From: Chryseobacterium bernardetii
GTDB taxonomy: Bacteria; Bacteroidota; Bacteroidia; Flavobacteriales; Weeksellaceae
NCBI RefSeq assembly: GCF_003815975.1
Contig: NZ_CP033932.1
Coordinates: 1,116,001 to 1,180,000, forward strand
Length of the DNA stretch: 64,000 nucleotides
Direction: 5' to 3'
Each line of letters begins with the position of its first letter. Position 1 is the stretch's first letter. Shown here piece by piece: positions 17,094 to 25,904 of this stretch. Below the pieces are notes generated by a model. That model did no database searches. It worked only from the letters and a program-made list of their open reading frames with translations, and had not been told where the DNA came from. A program made the position numbers and the translations under genes.

Positions 17094-17975
17094 ATGGGAA
17101 TTATTTTAAAGCCTATAGATGTTGTAGACGATATTTCTAAAGAGGAATTCTACGAAAAATATCTAAAGCCAAGAAGGCCCGTTGTCATCAAAAATATGGC
17201 AAAAAAGTGGCCTGCTTACCAGAAATGGACAATGGAATATATGAAGGAGGTTGTAGGAGACGTGGAGGTCCCGTTATATGACAGCTCAAAGGCAGATCCT
17301 TCTGCTCCCATCAATGCTTCTGCAGCCAAAATGAAATTCGGAGATTATATTGATCTTATTAAGAGAGAACCTACTGATCTTAGAATTTTCCTTTTTGACC
17401 CGATAAAATATGCTCCCAAACTTCTGGAAGATTATATTTCTCCTAAAGAGCTTATGGGCGGTTTCCTTGATAAATATCCGAATATGTTCTTTGGTGGAAA
17501 AGGATCTGTAACCTTCCTACATTTCGATATAGATATGGCGCACATTTTCCATACGCACTTCAACGGAAGGAAGCATATCATTCTTTTTGATTATAAATGG
17601 AAAGAAAGGTTGTACCAGATCCCTTATGCAACCTATGCATTGGAAGATTATGATATTGAAAACCCTGATTTCACGAAATTCCCTGCACTGGATGGTGTAG
17701 AAGGTATTGAATGCTTCCTTGAGCATGGTGACACCTTGTTTATGCCTACAGGATGGTGGCACTGGATGAAATATCTTGACGGATCTTTCTCTATCTCATT
17801 AAGAGCCTGGGATAAATCATGGGCAGTAAAGGCTCATTCTTTATGGAACCTTACAGTACAGCGTAAATTTGATGATATCATGAAATCTAATTTCAAAAAG
17901 AAATACATGGACTGGAAAGAGAAAGTAGCTATTAAAAGAGCTGAAATAGCTTTAAAAAGAGGCTTACCAAGATAA
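17094..17975 (+). CDS. Cupin-like / JmjC-type Fe(II) oxygenase
   Basis: 293 aa. Cupin_8/JmjC fold (KPRRPVVIKNMAKKWPAYQKW at the N terminus). Iron ligands are visible as the HxD of TFLHFDIDMAH and the distal His of PTGWWHWMKYLDGSFSISLR. The Lys/Thr pair expected for 2-oxoglutarate is plausible but not certain. Members hydroxylate proteins or small molecules; the target is unknown. The C terminus is basic and helical. Preceded by TAATTTTG at 17068 and followed by a strong terminator. Confidence 0.85.
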   Translation: MGIILKPIDVVDDISKEEFYEKYLKPRRPVVIKNMAKKWPAYQKWTMEYMKEVVGDVEVPLYDSSKADPSAPINASAAKMKFGDYIDLIKREPTDLRIFLFDPIKYAPKLLEDYISPKELMGGFLDKYPNMFFGGKGSVTFLHFDIDMAHIFHTHFNGRKHIILFDYKWKERLYQIPYATYALEDYDIENPDFTKFPALDGVEGIECFLEHGDTLFMPTGWWHWMKYLDGSFSISLRAWDKSWAVKAHSLWNLTVQRKFDDIMKSNFKKKYMDWKEKVAIKRAEIALKRGLPR

Positions 17976-17976
17976 T

Positions 17977-18007
17977 AAAAAAGACGTTTCAATGAAACGT
18001 CTTTTTT
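17977..18007. terminator. Bidirectional terminator
   Basis: A stem AAGACGTTTC / GAAACGTCTT with a 3-nt loop and A6/T6 flanks between the convergent JmjC and M14 peptidase genes. Confidence 0.88.
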
Positions 18008-18034
18008 ATAGTTTAAATATTCATTTACAAACAC

Positions 18035-19756
18035 TTACAATACTCTATACACAGGATACTGCCTGAAAGTTTTTTCTTCAAAATAAGGAGAATGCCTGTA
18101 TACCCAATCCAACTGGGCTGCGCCATCTTCTGACAACTTTTGGTCTGATTTCTTTGCTGCTTCAAAAGCTTCTCTAAGTTTCTGGTCTTTCTTCAGCAAC
18201 TCTGCAGCAGTATCTTCAAAAATATAGGCTGAATAATATTCTTTCTGAGCCAGAATACCATCAAAGAAATTCCAGTTAAAAAAAGAATCTAATGCTTCAG
18301 GTTCAAGGGTTTCTATAATATATTTTACCCCCGGCTGGCTGGTAGAAACAATATAGTCTCCAGCGGCAAATTTCTGATCCTTTTTATTCACATCTACAGT
18401 GGTCTCATAATGTAGATAATGTCCTTCGTAAGGATTTTTTACCGTTTTAAAATCCTTAATCCTGTAAGATTCTACAGCAATAGTGCTGTCCTCCTGCATT
18501 GGTTTCATCTGAATTCCGTTTCTTTTAAACTCTTCAATAACTCTATATTGAGATTGTGGGATCACATAGTATTTTGGAATGGTAATATATCCTGTAGGAA
18601 CTGCTGTATTGAATAATTTTATGTTCTTTGTGAAAGGTTTATTCCTGTCATAATACAGTCTTGGTTTTCCGGAAATATCGCTTGGCCTGTATTGCCCTTC
18701 ATACCCTTTAAAATCCATAGTAGTGTACTTGGCAGAGTCAATTTTCCAGCGGATTCCGTATTGTTTCCCGGCCTGATACTGCTTAAGGTTCTCTATACGA
18801 AGCTGTTTTATTTTCTGATAATCTTTATCCAGGTTTTGCAGGTTAACCAGCATATATTTGTAGGTGGCATCTACTCTCTTGTCATAGGGCTTCAGCATGT
18901 GAGTTTCAGGAACTGTTCCCAAAGAGTTGAACAAAGTGGTATACCCTGTAGAATATCTCGGAGAGTCTTCGAACGAAGCGAAACCTACTTCCGGAATATC
19001 ACCATGAATATTAACGTAAGGAGTACTTTCGTAGCCTAATTTCTTCATATCATCGAGGTTTTTAGCCTGATAATCGTTGTAAAAGTAATTTCCTAATATA
19101 TTCCCCAGGCGTTCTTTAAAGGTTGATATATAGGTAAACGTATATTGATAATCGGCACCGTTACTGACATGGTTATCAATAAAAACATCAGGTTTCAGCC
19201 ATTGATAGATTTCCTGGAAACTTCTGGCATTTTTAGAATCTGCTTTAATGAAATCCCTGTTTAGGTCATAGTTTCTTGCATTTCCTCTGAAACCGTACTG
19301 TTCCGGCCCATTCTGGTTGGCTCTTGAATATGAACCTCTGTTCAGCATACCGCTGATATTATAAGCTGAAATAGCGGCTATGATAAAATTTTGAGGAGTT
19401 TTGATCTTTTTTGTTGCCAGATCTCTCATCAACATCATGGTGGCATCAATTCCGTCAGGTTCTCCCGGATGAATTCCGTTGTTGATAAAGAGAATGGCTT
19501 TATCTTTTCTTAGTTTTTCAGGATCTTTTTCAGGAAAAGGATTATACACAACCACATAAATGGGTTTTCCGTTGTCATCTTCTCCTTTTTTAAGGTATTG
19601 AATGGTATTGAAGTTTTTAACCAAATCCTGGTAATATGTGTTCATTTCATCATAAGTAACAGTTTGGTTACCATTTCCTTTTTCAAAAGGGGTCTGAAAC
19701 GTTTTTTGACCAAAAACCAGGGATGAACTCAGGATAAGCAGATATTTCAGTTTCAT
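18035..19756 (-). CDS. M14 family zinc carboxypeptidase, secreted
   Basis: 573 aa from ATG 19756 (MKLKYLLILSSSLVFGQ, signal peptide); an ATG three codons upstream is also possible. The M14 zinc site is visible as HPGE in NNGIHPGEPDGIDATM with the distal His in IDNHVSNGADYQY. RNANQNGP-like and RNYDLNRDF segments complete the carboxypeptidase core. The C-terminal 200 residues are a beta-rich extension. Probably a periplasmic or surface peptidase. Substrate not predictable. Confidence 0.88.
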   Translation of the reverse strand: MKLKYLLILSSSLVFGQKTFQTPFEKGNGNQTVTYDEMNTYYQDLVKNFNTIQYLKKGEDDNGKPIYVVVYNPFPEKDPEKLRKDKAILFINNGIHPGEPDGIDATMMLMRDLATKKIKTPQNFIIAAISAYNISGMLNRGSYSRANQNGPEQYGFRGNARNYDLNRDFIKADSKNARSFQEIYQWLKPDVFIDNHVSNGADYQYTFTYISTFKERLGNILGNYFYNDYQAKNLDDMKKLGYESTPYVNIHGDIPEVGFASFEDSPRYSTGYTTLFNSLGTVPETHMLKPYDKRVDATYKYMLVNLQNLDKDYQKIKQLRIENLKQYQAGKQYGIRWKIDSAKYTTMDFKGYEGQYRPSDISGKPRLYYDRNKPFTKNIKLFNTAVPTGYITIPKYYVIPQSQYRVIEEFKRNGIQMKPMQEDSTIAVESYRIKDFKTVKNPYEGHYLHYETTVDVNKKDQKFAAGDYIVSTSQPGVKYIIETLEPEALDSFFNWNFFDGILAQKEYYSAYIFEDTAAELLKKDQKLREAFEAAKKSDQKLSEDGAAQLDWVYRHSPYFEEKTFRQYPVYRVL

Positions 19757-19858
19757 TATTAACATATTTTCGGGATTTAAAATTAGTCAATAAGATCCTG
19801 CCGGGAAAACAATATAAAGATCATTCTATTATTTTTCTGCTTTCTTTACAATCATAAA

Positions 19859-20116
19859 TTAAAGATTCCTTGATTTGATTTCTCTATTCACCAGATTCAG
19901 GTTAATAAGTAAAGGCGTCATCGTTACCGGCATAACTATAAATGGAGTGAATGCAGCAAAGGGAAAGCCTTTAGCTCCTTTCATCACCAGAAGGACAATA
20001 AAGGCTATGATTCCTAGTAAAAAAATAACTCCGAAACCTATAGAAACTCCTTTAATTGTATTTCCTTTTTTAATGAGTTCTTCATCCGTTAATGATTCGT
20101 AAATGTTCTTCTTCAT
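19859..20116 (-). CDS. Small two-helix membrane protein
   Basis: 85 aa: MKKNIYESLTDEELIKKGNT, then two hydrophobic helices at about 25-46 and 52-74. I do not recognise a characterised family. It starts 30 bases after the metallophosphoesterase stop, so it may be the last gene of that transcript. Nothing indicates a toxin. Confidence 0.65.
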   Translation of the reverse strand: MKKNIYESLTDEELIKKGNTIKGVSIGFGVIFLLGIIAFIVLLVMKGAKGFPFAAFTPFIVMPVTMTPLLINLNLVNREIKSRNL

Positions 20117-20146
20117 TGGAAGATTTTTTTGTGTTATGAATATATA

Positions 20147-20893
20147 TTATCTGTTCAGCATATCACCATTCCGTCCTTTTTCTGTAGGGTATAAGGATGG
20201 AAGCGGATCACTTTGCCAGAATTCATTGGTATCAATATCCATGATGGATAAGGCTCCTGTAAAGGCTGCCCCGGTATCCATATTCCAGATATTGGCTTTG
20301 TTGACAGGGGTTTTACTTCCGATATACAGCGTTGGTGTGTGACCGATGAATATTTCTTTGTAAAGAAGCAGTCTTTTGGGGTATAGTAAAGAGTTTTTGG
20401 CTAGTTTTTTATCCATGGCTACAGCTGTTTCCCAAAGGGTTCTGTCCCAACGGTAATTGCTGGAATATACTTCTTTTTCCGGGCCATGCATGGAAGAATA
20501 TCCGGCATGAATAAACAACCGGTTCTGATCGTCAACATGATAGCTTTTCATACGCTGAAAAAATTCAAGATGGATTTCCTGATCTTCCTGAGAATAGTTT
20601 TCATAACTATCTACCGTACTTTTTCCTCCATTGGAAAGCCAGACTCCAGGCCCTTCTCCACGGGTCAGCCAATCTTCACACCAAACATCATGATTCCCTT
20701 TGATGAAAATACATTGGTGATTTTCGGAAAGTTCTATCAAGGTCTGAATAACCAGGGAAGATTCGCTCCAGCCGTCCACATAATCTCCAAGAAAAACCAA
20801 TCTGTCATCCGGGGTAACCCCGGCTCTTTCAAGTACCTGATTTAGTGCCTTACATCCCCCGTGAATATCACCTATAACTAATGTTCTGCTCAT
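20147..20893 (-). CDS. PPP-type metallophosphoesterase
   Basis: 248 aa. Dimetal phosphatase motifs in order: GDIHG (7-11), GDYVDGW, GNHDVW, and the later HAGYSS and IGHTPT. This is the ApaH/Ser-Thr phosphatase type. Possible substrates are phosphoproteins or dinucleoside polyphosphates. It lies at the downstream end of the NAD/ADP-ribose cluster, but a hairpin at 20920-20944 separates it from kptA, so membership in the operon is uncertain. Confidence 0.88.
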   Translation of the reverse strand: MSRTLVIGDIHGGCKALNQVLERAGVTPDDRLVFLGDYVDGWSESSLVIQTLIELSENHQCIFIKGNHDVWCEDWLTRGEGPGVWLSNGGKSTVDSYENYSQEDQEIHLEFFQRMKSYHVDDQNRLFIHAGYSSMHGPEKEVYSSNYRWDRTLWETAVAMDKKLAKNSLLYPKRLLLYKEIFIGHTPTLYIGSKTPVNKANIWNMDTGAAFTGALSIMDIDTNEFWQSDPLPSLYPTEKGRNGDMLNR

Positions 20894-20919
20894 AGTCTAC
20901 TTTCGTTGATGAAAAGATA

Positions 20920-20944
20920 AGCCATTATCTTTAAAATAATGGCT
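20920..20944. terminator. Hairpin between kptA and the phosphoesterase gene
   Basis: A 9-bp stem AGCCATTAT / ATAATGGCT. The T run is better on the plus strand than on the minus strand, so in the direction of transcription it may only attenuate. It marks the likely end of the ADP-ribose operon. Confidence 0.5.
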
Positions 20945-20971
20945 TTTTAGTTTAACACTGTTGTTTTTTTA

Positions 20972-21514
20972 TCACTTTGAAATGTATTTCGGGTCTACAA
21001 ATTCTGTGAGCCAGACTCCGTTGGCAGAAAGGTAGAAAGCAATTCCGTCTTCATACATTTTTCCGGTTCTGATGGTCAGAATTATCGGTTTACCATGTCT
21101 CATTCCAACCTTTGTAGCAGTCTCTCTATCAGCACTTAAGTGTACATGCTGACGACTTCTTTTTTCAATTCCTTTTTCTAAAATGGAAGAAATATTGGCT
21201 TCTGCAGTTCCGTGATACAAGAAATCGGGAGGCTGTAATGCTTCCAGGGCTAAATCTATATTGATAGAATGCCCCTGACTGGCTCTGATCTTTGTTTTAT
21301 CTTCATTGAAGGCAAATCTCTTTTTATTATTGGTTTCAACCACCTCATCTAATTCTTCCAGAGAAAAATATACTTTCTTTTTCGCTGATCTTTCTCTCAA
21401 TTCTTCTACATCTGCCCATCCATTTTCATCCAGCTTAAGACCGATAGTTTCAGGTTGGTGCCGCAGAATAAGGCTTAAAAATTTACTAATTCTTTTGGTT
21501 TCTATTTCGTTCAT
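20972..21514 (-). CDS. kptA: RNA 2'-phosphotransferase (Tpt1/KptA family)
   Basis: 180 aa. Removes an internal 2'-phosphate from RNA using NAD, releasing nicotinamide and ADP-ribose 1'',2''-cyclic phosphate. The N-terminal lobe has the catalytic Arg-His pair in LILRHQPETIGLKLDENGW. The ART-like C lobe has LYHGTAEANISSILEKGI, RQHVHLSAD and a final FYLSANGVWLTEFV. Full length. Its start overlaps the ADP-ribosylglycohydrolase gene by 29 bases. In this operon its product would be a natural substrate for the macrodomain and Nudix proteins. Confidence 0.93.
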   Translation of the reverse strand: MNEIETKRISKFLSLILRHQPETIGLKLDENGWADVEELRERSAKKKVYFSLEELDEVVETNNKKRFAFNEDKTKIRASQGHSINIDLALEALQPPDFLYHGTAEANISSILEKGIEKRSRQHVHLSADRETATKVGMRHGKPIILTIRTGKMYEDGIAFYLSANGVWLTEFVDPKYISK

Positions 21515-22457
21515 TGTTTTGTGTTTTAATTAAATATAGTTTTTCACATAATTTTTCAATATCATCCTTTCTCACCAGCTCGCCAATCCATTCCTTAGGA
21601 ATATTTTCATAACCATAATAAATTCCGGCCAATCCTCCTGTTATGGCTCCTGTGGTATCTGTATCTTCACCCAGATTTACCGCTCTCAATACAGCTTCTG
21701 AATAACTTTCTGAGTTTAAAAAGCACCATAAAGAGGCTTCCAGGCTATGGAGAACATAGCCGCTTCCTCTTATTTCATCTTCAGCATATCCGGAAATATC
21801 ATTTTTTAAGATCCTATTAAAAAGTTCCATTTCTTTTGGGTTAAAACCTTGCTCTTCAGCATATTTTAAAGTGATATTTCGTGTTTGTTCATATGCTTCT
21901 CTTTTGTTCTTCCCTTTAAGCAATTGAATGGCAAAAATAACATAGATGAAACAGGCAAAAACAGATCTGAAATGGCCATGGGTAATGGCTGAAACTTCCT
22001 TTACAGTCTGATATAGCTTCTGAATGTCCTCTTCATTTTCAAGATAAAAAGCTAAGGGAAGAATTCTCATTAAAGAACCATTCCCATTATCTTCTTCAAA
22101 AACATTTCCTGAAAACCTTGCACTTTCTCCTTTGATTATTCTTGCGATGGAGTGTCTTGTGGTTCCTCCGATATCAAAAAGACTTCCATGGGCAGTCCAA
22201 TGGCCATATTTCACCCATTGTACAAAGCTTTGTCCGACTTTTTCCAGATCATAACCTTTTGTAAGTTCTTCTGCAAGACAAAGCGTAAGAGAGCTATCGT
22301 CACTCCAGGTTCCCTTGGGCTGATTCCAGGACATATATTCCAGCATTTTAGTTACAGGAAATCGCTTTAAATAATCTCTATCTTTAAACTCTACAGGAAC
22401 TCCGAAGGCATCGCCAATGCACACCCCCATAATTCCTGCTTTTACTTTATTTTCCAT
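21486..22457 (-). CDS. ADP-ribosylglycohydrolase (DraG/ARH-like)
   Basis: 323 aa. Removes ADP-ribose from proteins or nucleic acids. Dimetal-site motifs: GVCIGDAFGVPVEFKDRD at the N terminus, GTWSDDSSLTLCLAE (the usual TDD appears as SDD), NGSLMRILPLAF, and GEDTDTTGAITGGLAGIYYG near the end. Length is normal. The start codon overlaps the sirtuin stop (TGATG) and the 3' end overlaps kptA, so all three are tightly coupled. Confidence 0.92.
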   Translation of the reverse strand: MENKVKAGIMGVCIGDAFGVPVEFKDRDYLKRFPVTKMLEYMSWNQPKGTWSDDSSLTLCLAEELTKGYDLEKVGQSFVQWVKYGHWTAHGSLFDIGGTTRHSIARIIKGESARFSGNVFEEDNGNGSLMRILPLAFYLENEEDIQKLYQTVKEVSAITHGHFRSVFACFIYVIFAIQLLKGKNKREAYEQTRNITLKYAEEQGFNPKEMELFNRILKNDISGYAEDEIRGSGYVLHSLEASLWCFLNSESYSEAVLRAVNLGEDTDTTGAITGGLAGIYYGYENIPKEWIGELVRKDDIEKLCEKLYLIKTQNNERNRNQKN

Positions 22458-23143
22458 CAGGCTAGGTTGACCAGTTTATCAAATAAAAGTTTCATTCCCT
22501 GTGTTGCTGTTTCTTTCATCACTACCGCTCTTTGTCCGTAGCCAAAACCTGTTTCATTAGGATTGATTACAATCAAAAGACAATCATCTTTAATATCATG
22601 AATTAATCCGGCCGCAGGATAAACCTGTAATGAGGTTCCTATTACCAGTAAAATATCTGAATCTTTTACCATTTCTCTTGCTTCCTGATATAAAGGAACG
22701 TCTTCCCCAAACCAAACGATAAATGGTCTTAACTGAGCTCCATCTTCAGCTTTATCGCCAATATTGATATCTCCTTTTTGTTCATAAACCAGTCTTTTAT
22801 TGTTACTGGAACATGATTTAAACAATTCTCCATGAATATGAAGGATCTTAGTAGAACCGGCTCTTTCATGAAGATCATCAATATTTTGGGTAATAATCTG
22901 AACATCAAAATATTTTTCCAGCTCTGCCGCTAGTTTGTGGGCTTCATTAGGTTGTACTTCATGCAGCTGACGTCTTCTCTGGTTGTAAAACTCCAATACC
23001 AAAGCTCTGTCTTTTCTCCAGCCTTCGGGGCTGGCCACGTCTGTTACATTATGGTTTTCCCAAAGACCGTCTCCGTCTCTGAAGGTTTGTATTCCGCTTT
23101 CAGCACTGATTCCTGCTCCGCTTAATATGGTTAGTTTTTTCAT
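22457..23143 (-). CDS. Sirtuin (NAD-dependent protein deacylase)
   Basis: 228 aa, starting at the ATG of MKKLTILSGAGISAESGIQT; the open frame runs 17 codons further upstream without family similarity. SIR2 motifs: GAGISAESGIQTFR (NAD), ITQNIDDLHERAG with the HG of ILHIHGELFKSC, and GTSLQVYPAAGLI. Only one Cys pair is hinted at (FKSCSSNN), so the zinc knuckle seems degenerate. LRPFIVWFGEDVP is typical of CobB-like class III sirtuins. NAD consumption yields O-acyl-ADP-ribose, which fits the ADP-ribose operon. Confidence 0.9.
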   Translation of the reverse strand: MKKLTILSGAGISAESGIQTFRDGDGLWENHNVTDVASPEGWRKDRALVLEFYNQRRRQLHEVQPNEAHKLAAELEKYFDVQIITQNIDDLHERAGSTKILHIHGELFKSCSSNNKRLVYEQKGDINIGDKAEDGAQLRPFIVWFGEDVPLYQEAREMVKDSDILLVIGTSLQVYPAAGLIHDIKDDCLLIVINPNETGFGYGQRAVVMKETATQGMKLLFDKLVNLA

Positions 23144-23195
23144 TGGTTTAAATTTTGTGTGTACATTGTTTTGACCACTAATGTTTTTTACCATC

Positions 23196-23624
23196 CTATG
23201 GATTTGTGGTAGTTATTTTTAAAGCATTCACCAGGGTTTCTATTTCTTTATTTGAAGACCCTTTAAAGTCGTTTCCTACAAATACTTTGATAACTTCTAT
23301 ATTACCAACAATGGCCTGATTGAATGCATCCAGCTCTTCCGAAGGAACCCAGAGTTCATTATGATTTCTGGCGCCTACATTCTGTGCCGGATATTGATGA
23401 GCTACTTCCTCTAAAACATCAAACCGGGTAACAAAACCAAGATAATTTCCAAAGTCATCCCTGGTATTCCATTTCTCAGCTATTTCTGAGGCATAGTTTT
23501 CATCCAGTACCGGATAAAAGATGGGCTGCCATTCCAGTCTTGGCGGAAATTTTTTATATCCGTTTTCAATGATAAGAACCATTTCCTTTTCTCCTACCGG
23601 TCTGTACAATCTTGTTGTTTTCAT
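23196..23624 (-). CDS. ADP-ribosylation/crystallin J1-type protein
   Basis: 142 aa beginning MKTTRLYRPVGEKEMVLIIE; an ATG three codons earlier is equally possible. The pattern LYRPVG...FPPRLEWQPIFYPVLDENYASEIAEKWNT...GNYLGFVTRF...NHNELWVP...NQAIVGNIEVIKVF matches a small family that databases label ADP-ribosylation/crystallin J1 (recalled, not searched). The fold may be ART-like. It follows DUF4291 and precedes the sirtuin in the same transcript. Confidence 0.7.
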   Translation of the reverse strand: MKTTRLYRPVGEKEMVLIIENGYKKFPPRLEWQPIFYPVLDENYASEIAEKWNTRDDFGNYLGFVTRFDVLEEVAHQYPAQNVGARNHNELWVPSEELDAFNQAIVGNIEVIKVFVGNDFKGSSNKEIETLVNALKITTTNP

Positions 23625-23634
23625 GTTATTCATC

Positions 23635-24225
23635 TTAATTTGATCCAATCCTGCGAGCAATCTCACGAGGTAAAGGATATATTTTCTCTATGGGCAGCAG
23701 TTTTTTTGCTTTATCATATTCTCCCTGTTTGGTAAGGGTTAAAATCTTTTTTACCAGGGGTGAATAATCTTCTATTTTGACAATCCAGTCTTCATTAAAT
23801 TCTTCTATCAGATAGCGGCTGATACCCACCTGAATGGAACGATATTCCAGCTTGTTTCCCTTGATATTCCTTTCAGGATCCCACTGTACATATACTTTGG
23901 CATTTTCAAACTCTTGTTCCCAGGTTTTTGGATTGGGATACACTCTTTTTTCAGGCGAGGTTAAAATTGCTAACTCCAGTGCTTTTTCCCATGCTTCCCT
24001 CTTAATATGGATCGCAAGGGTATATTCTTGATTTGATTTCTGTCCGTAATTGCTTCGTTCCATCATCCATAGGAAAGAAGGCTTAATCCACGTCATCCTG
24101 CTGAATGAAAAAGGAGCACTGAACTTTTGGTTTTCTACTGCAGCCTTTGCAATGGCTTTATTGTAAGCCTGATAGACAACAATCGTATCACGGGTATAAT
24201 CTGCTCTTATTTCAAATTCTTTCAT
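23635..24225 (-). CDS. DUF4291 family protein
   Basis: 196 aa. Strong family signature: IRADYTRDTIVVYQAYNKAI, then FSFSRMTWIKPSFLWMMERS and IQVGISRYLIEEF. The family has been suggested to belong to NAD/ADP-ribose systems on gene-neighbourhood grounds; no activity can be claimed here. It lies 6 bases after the macrodomain gene and just before the crystallin J1-type gene. Confidence 0.88.
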   Translation of the reverse strand: MKEFEIRADYTRDTIVVYQAYNKAIAKAAVENQKFSAPFSFSRMTWIKPSFLWMMERSNYGQKSNQEYTLAIHIKREAWEKALELAILTSPEKRVYPNPKTWEQEFENAKVYVQWDPERNIKGNKLEYRSIQVGISRYLIEEFNEDWIVKIEDYSPLVKKILTLTKQGEYDKAKKLLPIEKIYPLPREIARRIGSN

Positions 24226-24231
24226 CGCTTA

Positions 24232-24708
24232 TTAATCAAAATCATAGACATACACCTCAATATTCTTGTTCAGTAAGGTTCTTTCTATGATGGGTTCTAT
24301 CTGTTCCCATTTTCCGCCAGCCAGCCCGCAGCCAATTCTTGGCATATGAATGCTTGCATTGATTTCCAGCGCTTCTTTGGCTAATGTTTCCAGGCATTTT
24401 TCAATAGCTTCATATCGAACTGGAACTCCGTTCCTTCCTGTTTTCATTCCTTTCTGGCCGATCATATTGGCTACATACATGTATTGTTCTACCTGTACGA
24501 TCTGGATTTCTCCAAGCCCAAAATTATTTTCGTTTCTGAAACGGTGCCAGTTCCTGTATTCTTTTTCCGGTTCTTTCCACCTTTTGGAAACGGCCAGTAC
24601 AAAGCCTTTTCCCCAGCCTCCAAGATCATTGCAGATATGAGCAATGATTTTTATTCCTTTTGCCTGTGGAACTGTAGCATCTCCTTTTAAATAGTGTATC
24701 GTTTTCAT
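24232..24708 (-). CDS. Macrodomain protein
   Basis: 158 aa from the ATG of MKTIHYLKGDATVPQ; a start at 24744 is possible. Single macro domain: the ADP-ribose loop AHICNDLGGWGKGFVLA, the second loop MPRIGCGLAGGKWEQI. It should bind or hydrolyse ADP-ribose, ADP-ribose 1''-phosphate or O-acetyl-ADP-ribose. The latter two arise from KptA-related and sirtuin chemistry encoded in the same operon. The 80-bp gap upstream contains TATATTTA, which might be an internal promoter. Confidence 0.9.
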   Translation of the reverse strand: MKTIHYLKGDATVPQAKGIKIIAHICNDLGGWGKGFVLAVSKRWKEPEKEYRNWHRFRNENNFGLGEIQIVQVEQYMYVANMIGQKGMKTGRNGVPVRYEAIEKCLETLAKEALEINASIHMPRIGCGLAGGKWEQIEPIIERTLLNKNIEVYVYDFD

Positions 24709-24788
24709 TGTTTCTTTTCCAAATTCCATTGTTTGCCTCATCATTTATCCTTCCCTTAAATATAAGATTAAAACCTCTGTATTCAGTA

Positions 24789-25868
24789 TTAAATCAGTCT
24801 TTTAAAATCTTTTGAATAAGGAGAAAAAGATCCGAAAAGGGTATCAAATTTCATTTCCAGCTTATCAAACTCAAATTCCTCATCCATTTGATCTAAACAG
24901 GTTACCACTAAATTCTTTTTTGTTGGATTTACATAGGCTCCATCCAGTTTTAAGGCATAATTCAGCAGTTTATAATCCAAATCACCATACCTCAAATCTT
25001 TTTGATATTCATTAAAAGTACAGGTTTCCTCTTCATTGTTTTTCAGCGTCAGCTCTTTTTCTTTGCTCATCCAGCCATTTCCGTGGCGGGTTGCATAGCA
25101 TCTGGTCACGTAATACATTTCAATGTCTTCAATATGAAGTTTATTACAGATATCGTAAGCGTTTTTTGATGTGGTATGAGCATAGGTTACATTCGGAAAA
25201 ACACCATGATCCATATCGAGCAAAATGCCCTGACTGCCTTCAAAAATAAGGTTTTCATATGAATTCAGATAACTGTAATCATCAATCTTCCAATCTATTT
25301 CAGCAATAACTTTTAAAAAAGGATTGATCTGTTCATTAATCTCATCTTCATCCATAAAGCCGTAGTAATAAGCAATTCCTTTCAGTTTTTCTGTCAACAT
25401 TTCTTTTGGTGCAATAAGATCAATGGCGAATAGTTTGTAAGGGCTTTCATTTCTTTTCATAGTGGCGCCTACTCCTTTTCCGCAGGTTCCGTGTTCCAGG
25501 TTCTTCGAATTGTTCCTGTTTTGCCAGACATCAAAAGGCGTGGTTACCTTGGCTAAAGGATGAATGTGAAGCTCTGTACTTCCATTTTTTGCTGTTAATT
25601 CTTCTCTTTCATTGAACAGAAATTGAGGATGAATAGTACAATGTTCCGTAAAATAAGACGGTAATCCGCGAAGAGCTCCGCTTGCAAAGCTGGAATGAAT
25701 ATGTTTCCTTCCATCCATCATAACGGTATGAGCAGCCTGTTGCCCTCCAGAAAACCGGATCACTACAGACTCAGGGTTTTGCTGAGCCAGAAAATCTGTA
25801 GTAATTCCTTTTCCTTCATCTCCGAAACCTAATCCTATAACTATTTGCGCCTTTTTCATGTCTGACAT
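24789..25868 (-). CDS. Short adenylosuccinate synthetase-like enzyme
   Basis: 359 aa, against about 420-430 for housekeeping PurA. Core motifs are kept: LGFGDEGKGITTDFL (with the catalytic Asp and Lys), GGQQAAHTV (catalytic His in the variant GGxxAxHT), FEGSQGILLDMDHGVFPNVT, the IMP-side YVTRCYATRHGNG, and VTCLDQMDEEF at the GTP base. The shortening is towards the C terminus. Position inside an ADP-ribose operon suggests a specialised GTP-dependent ligase acting on an IMP-like or other nucleotide, rather than the main purine pathway enzyme. That role is inference. Confidence 0.8.
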   Translation of the reverse strand: MSDMKKAQIVIGLGFGDEGKGITTDFLAQQNPESVVIRFSGGQQAAHTVMMDGRKHIHSSFASGALRGLPSYFTEHCTIHPQFLFNEREELTAKNGSTELHIHPLAKVTTPFDVWQNRNNSKNLEHGTCGKGVGATMKRNESPYKLFAIDLIAPKEMLTEKLKGIAYYYGFMDEDEINEQINPFLKVIAEIDWKIDDYSYLNSYENLIFEGSQGILLDMDHGVFPNVTYAHTTSKNAYDICNKLHIEDIEMYYVTRCYATRHGNGWMSKEKELTLKNNEEETCTFNEYQKDLRYGDLDYKLLNYALKLDGAYVNPTKKNLVVTCLDQMDEEFEFDKLEMKFDTLFGSFSPYSKDFKRLI

Positions 25869-25904
25869 TATTTAAAATTATTGCTCTATCGGCAAATCTG
25901 TAAT

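Noticed and set aside
19859..20116. Small membrane protein as a toxin of a toxin-antitoxin pair
   Set aside because: Two ordinary membrane helices and no antitoxin-like partner; it simply follows the phosphoesterase gene.
24789..25868. PurZ (phage 2-aminoadenine pathway) identity for the PurA-like protein
   Set aside because: The GDEGKG Asp is retained, whereas the PurZ enzymes I recall replace it, and there are no accompanying dZ-genome genes.
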